Of a DNA stretch of 64,000 bases, positions 45,734 through 57,399 are shown one piece after another. How positions within the stretch are numbered: position 1 is the first letter of the stretch; each line of letters opens with the position of its first letter. The position numbers and the translations under genes were made by a program. The notes beneath the pieces are model-generated. The model did not search any database and was not told the DNA's origin. It saw only the letters and a program-made list of their open reading frames with translations. This stretch comes from Isoetes taiwanensis (Eukaryota > Streptophyta > Lycopodiopsida > Isoetales > Isoetaceae): NCBI GenBank assembly GCA_021234155.1, contig JAJEKV010000086.1, forward strand, positions 250,001-314,000, read 5' to 3'.

Positions 45734-45976
45734 CAACTGATGAAACATAGAGAGTCATGCAAACGCAAATGGCCATGCAAATGGGTGGTCTTGGGGTAGA
45801 TCCCGCAAAGGTACATAAAGCATTTGCGACTTAGTTGTATGCATTCTTGCTAACATGTTGTATGGTCTTTAAAGACCCTTGGAGCAGAAAAGGATGGGTT
45901 GGATTTGATTCAACATGATTGGGCCTTGCCCAAGCTTGAACAAAGGACTATATCCACTTTGAGAAGACTTCTATGA
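45734..45976 (+). pseudogene. EMC3: Fragment of EMC3-like gene (last two exons)
   Basis: After a splice acceptor (TTGTAG at 45733) the first exon (45734-45810) encodes DET, a stop, then RVMQTQMAMQMGGLGVDPAK. GTACAT follows as donor. The last exon (45875-45976) encodes TLGAEKDGLDLIQHDWALPK, LEQRTISTLRRLL and a stop. This matches the C-terminus of plant ER membrane protein complex subunit 3 (the pattern MQMGG-G-DP, AEKDGLD-IQH-WALP-EQR). EMC3 is an Oxa1-superfamily membrane insertase subunit, and its catalytic membrane part is not here. A CAG-to-TAG change inside the first exon and the lack of upstream exons make this a gene fragment. Confidence 0.8.
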
Positions 45977-47805
45977 GTTACATGTTCAGGATTAAGATGA
46001 CGTTTCCAAGGTTTACAAGGTCGCAGCTCATGACATGTGCACACAGTTGATGCCGCAATTTCATTCTGTAAATGTAAAGATACCCCATTATCTTATCACA
46101 AATGCCCTTACTTTACTCAAAGTCTATCAGAACATTTAAGATAATGCTTATCATAGTATTCAATTTCAATTATTAGATCACTTACTCAAACAGGTAGACT
46201 GATTGCCTAATGAAAGGATATTTTATCGTCGACTGATTGCCTAATGAAAGGATATTTTATCGCCAACCTATGAGCCATCTTTGTTGTTTAGTTGGATACA
46301 ATCATAAGCATGTTCAAGGTGGTTTTCCACTTGCTTTTCCACGCCTGTTTTTTGCTGCAATCTTTGCTGCAGAATTTGTCTCAAATCTCTAGTTCTTTGG
46401 TCCAAACACATACACTATAAATAGAAGAAGCATGGGAAGCACATCTTTTGTAAATATGCTCTTAAGACATTGTCAAAAATAAGTTGATTTGCTTATTTGC
46501 AGGCTGGACATGCGATCTTCTTGTTTTATGTCTCCATCATTACATGTTGATACTCCATCCATTACGACATTCAAAATGGTCTATTTGACCATTTTAATGG
46601 TCAAAAATGTTTATTTGACCATGTTGCACATAGTTAGCATAGGTACATTAGGTTTAGGTTGAGGTATGTTTTCACATAACAGAATTTATTGGGTTGAGGT
46701 ATGTTTTCACATAACAGAATTTGTTGCATGCTTATGATTAAGGTGCCTAAATAAACATTTTTCTCATGTTTGTTTTTACAAGAACTGAATGAGCTTTCTC
46801 TGAGCATATATTTGATAGCTCATGAAGAAAATGCCATTCTTTATGGATTTTTTTGTAACATTTAAGGTTGTGGCTTTGTTTCTTCATATGCGATTGAATG
46901 GGGCAATCTGCAAAGGTCTTTGTTAGCATGACCAGAACAACGTGTTTTGGGTCTTATTATATTGATTGCTTTGGCAGTCTGAGGTAAGAACCATATGATG
47001 CGTAAGGATTAAGCTACATACTATGTAGTCCTTATTTGCCTTGCTCATGACTTACATGATGTAGATTGTGGCTTCCACTTCTAGAAGTAGTAGATGACAG
47101 CTCTAATTTGGTGTTGATTCATGAGAACATATCGATTTTATATTGCACATAAAAGTTTTCTACCCACTATGAAAAAGGTATTGGCACATAAAAATTTGTA
47201 CCCACTATGAACAAAGACAAAACAACCAGTTTTAAAGTCTAGGCATGCAACATTCATGCAAATAAATTCTGCAAGCAAACTTTATCCTACAAGATAATGA
47301 AGAGTATGGAAAAAAAAGCATCATTATCAAAAGTCAATTGTTAGATTATCTGCACCTAGCAGGCTTAATTTGATAGTCACAAGATGAATTGTTTTTCAAA
47401 CTTAACTAGTCAATATAACAATAACTCTAAAGTATTTATTGTGCACAAGTTTTCAATGAACAGGTACATACATACAACCTATTACAATTATCCCATTAAA
47501 AAGTTGAACAAGACCTTTCTAAACCTTTGACAACTTGAAGAAAATAAATCTAACCAATTCTAGCTTTTTAATACAAAACAATACCTTGTCAAAACCTTCT
47601 GGTGTGCCTTTTGCTAGTTATTTTTTTTTAAGATAAAGATTTTTCATTTATAAGTAGACTTTTACAAAGCCCTATAGCAGATAGACACCCTCTTGAACAT
47701 GTTTGAAAAAGGGATAGCTACAAAGCCCATTTGTGGTCAGACATGTAGATGACTTCTTATGATGGTAGCTTGATGAATGTTTCCCAGACTAACATTTGAA
47801 GAGGA

Positions 47806-47875
47806 TTGAATTGAATTGAATTGAATTGAATTGAATTGAATTGAATTGAATTGAATTGAATTGAATTGAATTGAA
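47806..47875. repeat. Pentanucleotide microsatellite (TTGAA)14
   Basis: Fourteen uninterrupted copies of TTGAA span 70 bp with no imperfection. Confidence 0.98.
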
Positions 47876-48639
47876 CGATTTCATCGTCCACGGAGGCTAA
47901 TCGGCCTATGAGGCCCAAAGAAGGAGCGCAAAAAAGTTCTTCATAATAATATAAGAAATGAAGTACAAGGAAATCCCTCCATGTCTCTGAACCATGGAGG
48001 GTCCTTTGATCCCGTTTAAGGAGAGGCTACCGCCGCCCCCAAGAACCTGAAGCAAGGAAAGAGGAGGAGCTCGTGCTCCTCAATATTACATCCCAAATTG
48101 TTGTGCAAACGACATTTTTGAATCCCCATTTTGGATTCTAAGCATCCAAAACGTTCTTTGAGCAATACCGCTCTCTTGCATACTCTCTCACTAGGGTTTT
48201 GTCTCCAAGGCTTAAATTGTTTTGCAAACGACATTTTTGAGTCCCTTTTTGGATTCTAAACATCTAAAACGTCCTTGAGCAACAACTCCACTTTGCCCTA
48301 GATCTCATCCCCCACACCCCAACCAGCCATGGCCACTTATGTAGCCCCCTACCTCGACGCCAATTTGGATGCCCAACCCCCCAAGACTAGTCTCATGCCC
48401 AGATACACCCACAACCTGACGGTCCCTCGCATGACGAGCTCTCCTGGGAGGACCAAGTGGATGGGCCACCACAAAAATAGCCCAAATCAGAAGTCTCTTC
48501 CATGTAGGTGAAGGTCCAATCAATGAAGTCGGCCCGACAGGCGGTTGACTGTGGCCCAGGTTTGGTGGCAAACCAGATAATGACGAAGGCCTGGAAACAA
48601 CTTGAGGCGAGAATTGAGAGCAACAATGCCCGGAGTCAC

Positions 48640-48875
48640 CCCCCGTGTGAATATGCACCCAAACCAAAGGGGGTTTAAGGGGGGTTTTAATTTAAATGTG
48701 TTGGACCCAACGGTTGTGTTAATTAATGTCAATGGTAGTTATGTGTTGGTTGTTAATGTCAATGGTTGTTATGTGTTGGTTGTTATGTGTTGAGGGATTT
48801 AATTTTTATATGTTGGATGTTAATTGTTTGTGTTGCAAAAAAAAAAATTTGGCCCCTTCGGGGCCTTAGGGACGC
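48640..48875 (+). mobile_element. Dispersed element related to the arms of the large inverted repeat
   Basis: It begins CCCGTGTGAATATGCACCC and continues AAACCAAAGGGGGTTTAAG as in the arm at 30118 onward, then diverges through GTTATGTGTTGGTTGTTA repeats. It ends in TTTGGCCCCTTCGGGGCC, the counterpart of GGGCCCTTCGGGCCC in the arm. Flanking sequences differ at both sites, so the unit between these marks behaves as a dispersed repeat of about 150-235 bp. No inverted termini or target duplication were certain. Confidence 0.6.
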
Positions 48876-49098
48876 TCTCGGTGTGACAAAAAATTTAGAA
48901 TTCAAACCAGAAAAAAACTAAAATTCATTTGAGGCTTTCATCACCTGTAGCTTTTGAATTTCATCACAATAAAACAAATAGAACATAAGTAAAAGTTATC
49001 ATAAAGATAGAGCAGATTGATCCCATTATTCTGAAAGTCATAAAGTTTGCAACACCCATACACAAACATTTTTCAACTGGAATTTAACAGCAGCCTTT

Positions 49099-49220
49099 GG
49101 CCTCCATGGATTCTTGTGGTGAGAAACCAAAGTGGGAAAGGCCTCCTGGATTCTTATGGTGAGAAACCAAAGTGGGAAAGGCCTCCATGGATTCTTGTGG
49201 TGAGAAACCAAAGTGGGAAA
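49099..49220. repeat. Three-copy tandem repeat of about 40 bp
   Basis: GGCCTCCATGGATTCTTGTG... GAAACCAAAGTGGGAAA occurs three times, starting at 49099, 49140 and 49180, with one 2-bp variation. Confidence 0.9.
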
Positions 49221-49595
49221 CTTTTCTGCTTGTTAGCACAAGGATCTAGAAGCCTTGGAAATTGCTTAATAACTGCCTCAACATCTAAAAATGCATGGTA
49301 ATTTTTTGCAAGCTTCATTCGGAATGAGCCATAAAACAATATCCAATAGCGCAATCCTGTATTAATCAGCTGGTAGGATATGAAAGCCTACCAAACCCGG
49401 CCGAAAAATTGTTGTTTTAGCATAGATAACTTAACCAAACATATCCATATCATAGACTATCAAAAAGATCTCGGAGAGAGCTTTCCAATGCAATAAAAAT
49501 AATCTCAAACAGAGCTCTGGATCAAAAGTTATGATAAGAAATGTGTTGCCGGCGGGGAAACTGCACTACATGCGCCCTTCAAGCCCTTCATGTGC

Positions 49596-49767
49596 CCATT
49601 ATACACCACACACACAAAAAGAGGGCTTTTGTTGTGAGCCATTGGTTGTTGACCATTATGCACCACACGCACAAAAAAAGGGCTTTTGTTGTGAGCCATT
49701 GGTTGTTGACCATTATGCACCACACACACAAAAAGAGGGCTTTTGTTGTGAGCCATTGGTTGTTGAA
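49596..49767. repeat. Three-copy tandem repeat of 57 bp
   Basis: Copies start at 49596, 49653 and 49710, each CCATTAT(A/G)CACCACAC...GAGCCATTGGTTGTTGA. The period is a multiple of three and lacks stops in several frames, so overlapping open frames appear on both strands. These frames are a repeat effect rather than genes. Confidence 0.95.
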
Positions 49768-50321
49768 ATAGGTGATTTTCATCCACGGATGTTCACGCCT
49801 ATGCTCAAGAGTTCATATCAAGCCCTCTCCAATGTAGATTTTTATTGGGGATATAGTGCACAAATTTCTGATATGCAGACCGGATAAGCTTTGGTAAGGA
49901 TGTGGCCTCAAAGAGATAATAGAAACCTACCACATATCTCAAAGCATATTGGAAATGTAAAAATAAAGTTCTCTTCGATCCAGTTGCAGCCACATGGAGA
50001 TCCTCTTTTGATGACAGGTCTTGCTGCTTGACTTTTTTTATAGTACATTGCGCGGTGATAAATGAATATTTACGTATCGTGGTTGGCAAATGAAGCCATC
50101 ACTAGTTATATGAAAAGGCGCCTTTGTCTGTGTGGGAAGTTGCGCCTTTTGTACCGTACCGTACATACCATGTTTCTCTTCTTTGCTACTCGCTTTATTT
50201 TTCTCGAAACTTTCATGGGTACAAGATGCATCTTAGGATGATTATGAAAATTACAGATTTTAGAGATTTTGAATGTCTTATCTATAAGCATTTATGTTTA
50301 TGGTATGTGTGTTTATTGCAG

Positions 50322-50649
50322 CCTCGAGAAACAACAATCTTAGCAATTGGGAGTGTTTCAGAACCATTGATTGCAATACAGGTATTTCCCCTTGTGTTTT
50401 CGCTAAAACTTCAAGCACCAACTGCCAATAAACTGAACCTTTCCAGGAGAAAGGCAATATTGGATTTAGCATGGATATATTTCTAGACCGTATTTTATAT
50501 GAAGATTTATCTACAGGTATGTCATATGGCAATTTTTATTCTCCACAGATATTTTGTGCCTTATCCAATACTCTGTTGTGGAAGGTGTTATGCAGTGTCC
50601 CTTCCTACGTGGACGTGCATCATGGGCTGCATCAAAGTTTGCTCCTCTG
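50322..50649 (+). pseudogene. IPO9: Fragment of importin-9-like gene (three internal exons)
   Basis: Exons 50322-50381, 50447-50516 and 50549-50649 join in phase to PRETTILAIGSVSEPLIAIQ, EKGNIGFSMDIFLDRILYED, then CPFLRGRASWAASKFAPL. This matches the middle of importin-9, a karyopherin-beta nuclear import receptor, where eukaryotic family members have a conserved LGSV...F-M..FL...L.DL block and FLxGRAxWAASxF. Flanking exons of the roughly 1000-residue protein were not found, so this is a fragment despite open frames. The second intron is only 32 bp, at or below the usual plant minimum. Confidence 0.75.
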
Positions 50650-51327
50650 GTAAGGGAAAATCACTTGTGTTCTTGGAGCCAATTCCATCACTCCTGCGTT
50701 CTTCTTCTTACAGAATTGCCTACTGAAAGCAACCATTACACAGTATAAAACAGCAGGCCCACTCATAACTTATCGGTTTCTCAATTGAACTCTCAAAAAG
50801 CCAATATCTATACCTCATGGAAGACTTCTTGGTCAGGTTCACTATGCTCCTCTTCGTATTGATAGTCCTCTCCCTCTTCGTATTGAGGCTTTCCACATTC
50901 TCTTACTGTAACTTACAGTGCATCAGGCTCAACAGCGTCCTGAATGCGTTTCATGTCACATATTAATCTTAATGTCATTGAGAATACATATAAGTATAGG
51001 AAACATAATCTGAACCATCAAATTGCATGTATGAAAAGAAATATGTAGTCCATGTACAAAAATCGTAAGTTATGTCCTTCATTCATCGTTTTGTAAATTC
51101 TCGAAGGGAGAGATCCGTCATATTCATAGTTGATGAACAACTTGTCTCCTATGTTTATGGTTCTATGCTATAATCAAAGTGATACTTCCATTGGACATTT
51201 CAATATCCAGGAAAAAATTTTCGTACCTCATTATCACTTATCATTGTCAAGGTCGTGCACAATGGCGTCTGCTTTGATATGTATAAACGTCGCCATTCTG
51301 CATCTTTCCCTTGGCTTTACATATATA

Positions 51328-51355
51328 CTAGTTATGGTGCCCGGCGTTGCCGGGC
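51328..51355 (-). mobile_element. Helitron-type 3' terminus, minus orientation
   Basis: On plus the sequence is ATA|CTAGTTATGGT followed by GCCCGGCGTTGCCGGGC (51339-51355). Read on minus this is a perfect 7-bp hairpin, a 7-nt spacer, CTAG and then T, the structure expected for a plant Helitron 3' end inserted at an AT dinucleotide. The element body would lie to the right. Its 5' end was not identified, and no Rep/helicase coding is visible. Confidence 0.6.
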
Positions 51356-51639
51356 TTTAGTAATGTTTTGTAGGGGTTGTTGGGGATTGATGGTGTTGGC
51401 AACAATTTCTATGAAATGAAATGGTAGAGATGCAAGTGAAGTGAGAGATGTAAATGAGGTTGCATTATCTTGATTTCACCTCTTCTTCTGAAGACATCAA
51501 AATTTTAACTTCCAAGGTTTTCAATACTGCAAGCTTTACGCACCCTCTCATTTTGCTATTTTTTATTCATATTCTATGCCAGAGTGGCACTTTTTCACTA
51601 CTCAAATCTATTGAGGGCATTGATTTTCTGTTAGGATAG

Positions 51640-54221
51640 CCATGACCTGGTTTTTCCAGACCCCTAGTATTTAATGTATGAAGTTATAGGATTGTAAAGG
51701 TTTAATCTGTAATGTCAGTTGTTTGTTTTGCATCATTGACCCGTGCAAGTGTTTATCATTCTGCCAAGGTATCCACCATCTAGTTTTTTTAGATGACCTA
51801 GTTTTTTCAGCATGAAGTTCTTGGATTGTAAAGGTTTAATCTCTAATTGCAATTGTCGTTCAAGTGTTTACGTTTAAAAAAATTTATTGGCCCTTGATAG
51901 GAAGCATCCAATACAATAATGCAAAAATAGCTATATAAGCATGCAAAAAGAGTAGAAAAGGTGCCAATAATTGACACCTATATATTAGTTGTGATAATAT
52001 TATTTCATATAACGTGAAACTGCATAAGTTAAAGTTGGGCACCATTGTTGAGTATGATACATAAAGGGGTTGAGGGACTGTCATTCAAAGATAAGCTCAA
52101 TAATGTATGCCTCATTCCAGCAAGGCTATCTTTTTGCAAAAATATCATTATTGCAAGAAGGCAAAATTAATTGAATATGATACATAGAAAGGAAGGGGTC
52201 ATTGTTCAAAGATGACATTAACTATGTTTGACCCAATCCAGCAAGGCTGTCTCTTTGCAGAATCAAATATCATACAAACATAAAAAAGATACACAATTAT
52301 TGGCGTTACATGAAGTTCAAATGGAAGCTCTGGATGTTCAAATGAAGGAGAAGGCTTCTAATATGGGTATGCATGCCTTGATGTTTGGTGCTAGTTCTTT
52401 GGAGACTTCATCTTGTTGCCGCGACTGCCTGTGTTTTTGCCCTAACTGCTTCCATATGGTCATACAAAGCAATCTGTGCATCTATCTTGCAGATCACCGT
52501 TATTGAATATGATACATAAGAGGGGTTGAGGGACTGTCATTCAAATATGGTGCAGGAGGAGCCAATTATTGCTCTGGCTATATCGAAAAAAATAGTGAAT
52601 CCATTCTACCATATGCATTCAATCTAGAACTAAAACCAAATGTTATATTTCAATAGACACTTAATGCGGGACCAGAAAGGAAAGACCATAGTATGCCCAA
52701 AGTGCCAAGGATTGTAAAAGAACAAAGGGCATATAAAACCATGAAGAACACCTCTCGCACAATAAAACACGATTTTAGCCCATGCAATAACACCTTTCAT
52801 AAAAAGAAAATACATAAGGAGAAGGAAAATCATGTAGAGAAGAAGTCCATGCAATCATTTCCCAAGACAAAAGCATGGTTATATGGTTATGGTGAAGAAC
52901 ACCTCTGCACAATAAAACACAGATTTTAGCCATGCAATAACACCACCATAAAAAGAAAATACATAAGGAGAAGCAAAATCTTGTAGAGAAGAAGTCCATG
53001 CAATCATACCCCAAGTCAAAAGCATGGTTATGACATAGAAGAACATTCTTCTCTTCTGCCCTAACACAAGATGCCATTGAACAAAACTCTATAATCAAAG
53101 TCACCGAAAAAGTTTGGGAACATGAAAGACAAAAAGTCAAGAAAATATTCAAAATCATCAAAGGACAACTGAACTTTCTAAGAGAGCAAATACTTGGGTT
53201 TTCTTCCAATTGGAGAATAAGAACGATTATACACTGGTCTTAAAAGATTGATTCAGTGTACCAGTTTGCATGGATCAATTATGATGCTGGGCTCAAATTA
53301 CTTCAACTGGCTGCCATGAGATTAAGCAGTCTATTATTTCTAACAAAGGGCTCTCCTAGGGCTTAGGGTATAGGTCAGAAAATTACATCCAATAGCACAC
53401 ATCATATATTGTGTTCATATATTGTGTCCGTAATGTGCACATAAATCCACTCCGCTTCTTCCAAGGATGATAAGCTATGATATATTATTTTCAAAGCTAG
53501 AAAGGAAACCAACATGTACCATAACCAGTTGAATGTCAGCCTTGTGAGAGTCCAATAGTAAATCTGAAGATTAGCCTTTTGTGAATCACTATAGAAAGCA
53601 GATGTATACGTTTAACGTATCCTGTTAAGGCTAGCTCCAATGTTTACTAAATAGCTCCATTGCCTGTGGAAGTGCTGCATGAAATGAAGGATCCATCTCT
53701 TTTTTCCAAATAGAAAGATTGAGTGCATCAACCAGTCACGCAACTCATAAGCTTATGAATCCTCTTTGCTTGACGACATGAAGCTTGTTATCCTTCAAAG
53801 CATGATGCCTACATAGATGCCAGCAACAAATCAACAGGGTAGGCATTCACAGATCCCACGAAAATGCAAAACCAACAGCCAGATTGAGCACCACTTACTG
53901 CAACATCCGAAGGAACACTCAGCTGAGAGTTTGTTGAATCAGTCTTGAACATGGGGATTTCAGTCCCGTTTTACATCTTCCGCAGGCGCTTGGTGCATGC
54001 CGCGCCCAATTTTTGGAAATCGGTAAGTTTTTCAGGCGACCAAAACCCCTCAAAATCATAGGAAATCACTTAAAAAAAAATGAAAAAAGTTTTTAGCCAA
54101 ACCTGAAAATCCCAAATTAACAAGATTGATTGATTGATGCAAATGTACAAAGTTTTTCCAGTTGTTATTTTTGCAATATGGCAGATAAACAAAAGCAGAC
54201 ACGAACAATTTATTTTGGCAG
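51640..54221. other. Gene-poor stretch with loose duplications
   Basis: GATTGTAAAGGTTTAATCT occurs near 51690 and 51830. A phrase TGATACATAAAGGGGTTGAGG recurs with changes near 52055, 52180 and 52510. Between 52741 and 53035 a unit of about 150 bp (GAAGAACACCTCT...AAAGCATGGTTAT) is present twice in tandem. I find no supported gene. Confidence 0.55.
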
Positions 54222-54752
54222 CAATGCAAGGCTTAACTGAAAAGGCGTAAGTGAGATGTGTTGTCTGAAGTGGAGTTGAGTCCACTCATTGTTGTCTTTC
54301 TTCTCGTGTTAGTTCGGTGCCTGTGGTAGTTGATTCATGTCGTGCACTATCCCAACTTTTGCCACAAGCTGTCTTTGAAAGCTTCATGTCACATCTTGGA
54401 TCTGCTTTTGCTGCCCTCGGAGCCCTTTTGACAGAGGTATTACTAGTTAAATATACTTCTCTTTTCAAACCTTGCTTAATGGGCTCAAGATAGCATTGTT
54501 TAACCTCGGGGTTTTGCAGGCATCAGATGAAAGCATTTGGTGCTTGAAACTATCAAGGCATGTATACTGGCAGGTCAATAACAACATTCACAACTTCGTT
54601 AGGCTACACATGATGCATAGAATTTATTCATCATCCTGATCTCATTACCAGATGATCAGGTTACGACTGTTATTGATTCAACATTGTCTCTGTTACAGAA
54701 AATGTGCCATGGAGTAGAAACTGACGCTAAGAAGCAACTTGTTTTGAGCTGA
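54222..54752 (+). pseudogene. Four terminal exons of an unrecognised gene
   Basis: Exons 54222-54246, 54313-54436, 54520-54573 and 54660-54752 have GT-AG borders and matching phases. They join to AMQGLTEKA, SVPVVVDSCRALSQLLPQAV, FESFMSHLGSAFAALGALLTE, ASDESIWCLKLSRHVYWQ, VTTVIDSTLSLLQKMCHGVE and a stop after LVLS. The alternating hydrophobic, helical look suggests a HEAT-like or other all-alpha C-terminus. I do not recognise the family and found no upstream exons. It may be the end of a real gene, but its company of gene fragments on the same strand favours a captured or truncated copy. Confidence 0.5.
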
Positions 54753-55439
54753 GGTTCTTTGTTATTACTTGCAAGATAAGCATTTACGAGTCCCCGAGTT
54801 CTTTATGTATAGACAAAACATATATAGCCAGAGAAGGCTTCCAAATGGAATTTTACTATGACGTGAGCAAATATAAATAGATTTTATTCCAAATGTTTGA
54901 GGTTATGGTTTTGAATTGATTGTCAAAAACTTTGAACTATGATTTAAGCCACTTCACCCTCTCGGCCATGGAGGGCAACCCTCCGTGTGCAGCATCTTGT
55001 TTTTTATAACAACCCATTCAATTGTTTTAGGGATATATGGTCTATGGTTTCAGGAATTGTTATTTTTACATCCATATCAAATTCCCCTGGAACCCCATGT
55101 TATTTTGCTACATATTTAATCAAGTAGGGTAATGGGATCTCAATTGCTGCTTTTCTTGAATTTCATGACTGGCAATCCATTTTTAGAATGTTACAAATAG
55201 CCAATTTCGATAATTACTGCTGTAGGAGCAGTATAGTCATAGCAATTTGATCCAGGTTGTTAACCAAGCAAGGTACGGGCCGGGGATCTCAATTAGGAGT
55301 AGCTATGTTTCTGAATCCAATCCAAGAAACTCCAAGAGAGAGGGAAAGAAAAAAAGATTCTACAGTTTTGATCCCACGGTGGGATTTTGTACTAAATTAA
55401 GATTGAAAATCTAAAAAATTTGGTATTTAAAAAAAATGG

Positions 55440-56583
55440 TTAGGGTTAGCGTCTATGGTGACGGCGACGGCCGCCCGATCCTTGGAACACCATAGAGGGC
55501 TTCGGAGCTGGACGAGCAGCGAAATCAGCTGTTGTTGCTGCCACAAGATCGTGATGATGCTGGTTTCGGCCATATCTTCCCTTTCTTGCAATAAAGGAGG
55601 CCCAGTGGAGCATAGCCATTGCTCTGCTACCTTGTTTATGGTTGTTGAATTCTTTGACAGGGTGTTGCTTACTTGGAGTTTCTTTTTCTATAAGCTACGT
55701 GATGGTTTAGAGTTATATGCTCTTGGCGCAATGTAAGTGGATTAGTCTGCCTTTTGTGCTTGGTTGAACCTTGGAGCTCTCTTGCTATCAGCCGTCCCAT
55801 CCTAGCTTAAGGGAAGTTGTTCTATTAACTGGTTTAGTATTGTACAGATTGAATAAGGAAAGAGGGCAAACAAGCAGACCAGGACGGGAGACCAAGTTTG
55901 ATTTTGTAGCTGAAATGAGCAATGGGAATTATGGCCTATGCAGGTATTTGAGATGAGTAAGGGAAGCTGGCAGACCACTCCTTTGGAGCAGGCTTAGGAA
56001 AAGACCTCCATAGTGGGAAGACAGAGTAGTTCACGGTCTTCTATAATACCTCTATGATGAGGATCAATCATAGCCTAGTTAATGCGCAGGGTGAAACTGG
56101 CTCTCCTGGCTTCCTCATGCGCTTTGTATCTTTGAGGGGACGAGCTCCAAATGGTTACAACTCTAGGAAGTATTGTGTTCTCTGTTTTCTGTTTGATCTG
56201 ATTGAGACTTTACCTATGATAGGGATGTAGTACAATTTCACACCGATTTTGAAGGGATGAATGGGATGCCTCAAATAGGTGGAAAGATCAAGGGTTGCTC
56301 CCTTAGTATCTGCTATTTTTTAGAAGAGGCAAAGGTTTGTGCTAGAATACTCACGATTGAGGAAAAGGGACTGGCCTGCTGTAGTATAAAGAATAACAGA
56401 GAAGAAGTAGAGCTTTCTTTGTTTAAGTACTAAGTCTGTTGCATCTCACCCGCCCTTCTTTTTTGGTGTGGTATGAATACTTTCTATCTAGCCTTTTATG
56501 AGGCATGTAATAAGGTCATGTACCATTTCAATATTAATAAAATATAAAAATCTTAAGTCCCCCAAAAAAAAAAAAAAAAAAAA
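55440..56583 (+). pseudogene. Poly(A)-tailed retrocopy
   Basis: The sequence ends in an A tract (56564-56583) 22 bp after AATAAA (56536-56541), the arrangement of a polyadenylated transcript copied into DNA. TTTAAAAAAAATGGTTAG before 55446 resembles TTTAAAAATTCGGTTAG after the tail, a possible imperfect target duplication. Near the 5' side a GC-rich ATG context (55455) opens a 93-codon frame, MVTATAARSLEHHRG, but it matches nothing I know and later frames are broken. It could be a processed pseudogene or a 5'-truncated LINE. Confidence 0.55.
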
Positions 56584-57399
56584 ACCTTTAAAAATTCGGT
56601 TAGATCCCGTTAATTAGTGCTATTATTTAGAGATAAAAATGGTGTCATTTATGCCATCGTAGCATGTGAGGACCCCTATAAATAGACCCCTGAGGTACCC
56701 AAATTATAGTTTTAATTTTTGTCTTTGCAAAGCTCCAATCTGCAAGCCACTTTTTGGGCACCCTTGCGGCGAGCAAGTTTATGTCAGACATAACATGCAC
56801 CAAATAGATCGCAAGGAAGCCATCGGAAGCTGAAAAACTGAGGGTCCAAGTTTGTGCAGTAGAATAGAAAGCTAAAGAGGCAAAGAATAGAAAGCATAAT
56901 GAACAGGATTATTGGCTCCCATTCTGGGAAGCCAACATGATAGTCCTAGTTATGAGTGTTTTAGTTGGAGTTGCCTAGAAAAGATATGAGAAGAGGGAAA
57001 AAAATATAGAAAAATGAAAAGACAAATAAAAGAGCATTGTATCTGCTTACAGGTTGTATTCATGTGGAGGTTGTAGATGGACTCATTACTTTGAAGGTAT
57101 GATGTATAGATGCCAAGTTTTCTTAGACTGAAGGACAACTATTGCGGTTATATCGACATCACTATGAAGTTCTTTATGGAGTCTTTATTTGGCCTTACCT
57201 TGTTAAACCATGCCATTACTCTTTTGAGGCTATTGTTTTTGATGTGGGTTAAACTTGACTAAGTCAGAATGTTGTCCATTTCCTGCACAAGATCATATGG
57301 ACTTCATCTTCCATGCTACATATAAACCTTTATTAACTCATTGAGCCAAGACTATCCTGGTGGGGTATGATTATACTTGCAATATTTGGGTTTTTCAAG

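Larger units (their letters stand above)
45977..50321. other. Gene-poor stretch with small tandem duplications
   Basis: I find no gene. Small duplications are plain: a 33-bp unit ending GATATTTTATCG at 46198-46264; a unit of about 40 bp, GGTTGAGGTATGTTTTCACA, at 46657-46725; and a phrase of about 70 bp, CAAACGACATTTTTGA..., at 48105 and 48224. The plus-strand frame near 48330-48510 is proline-rich and not recognisable. Confidence 0.5.
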
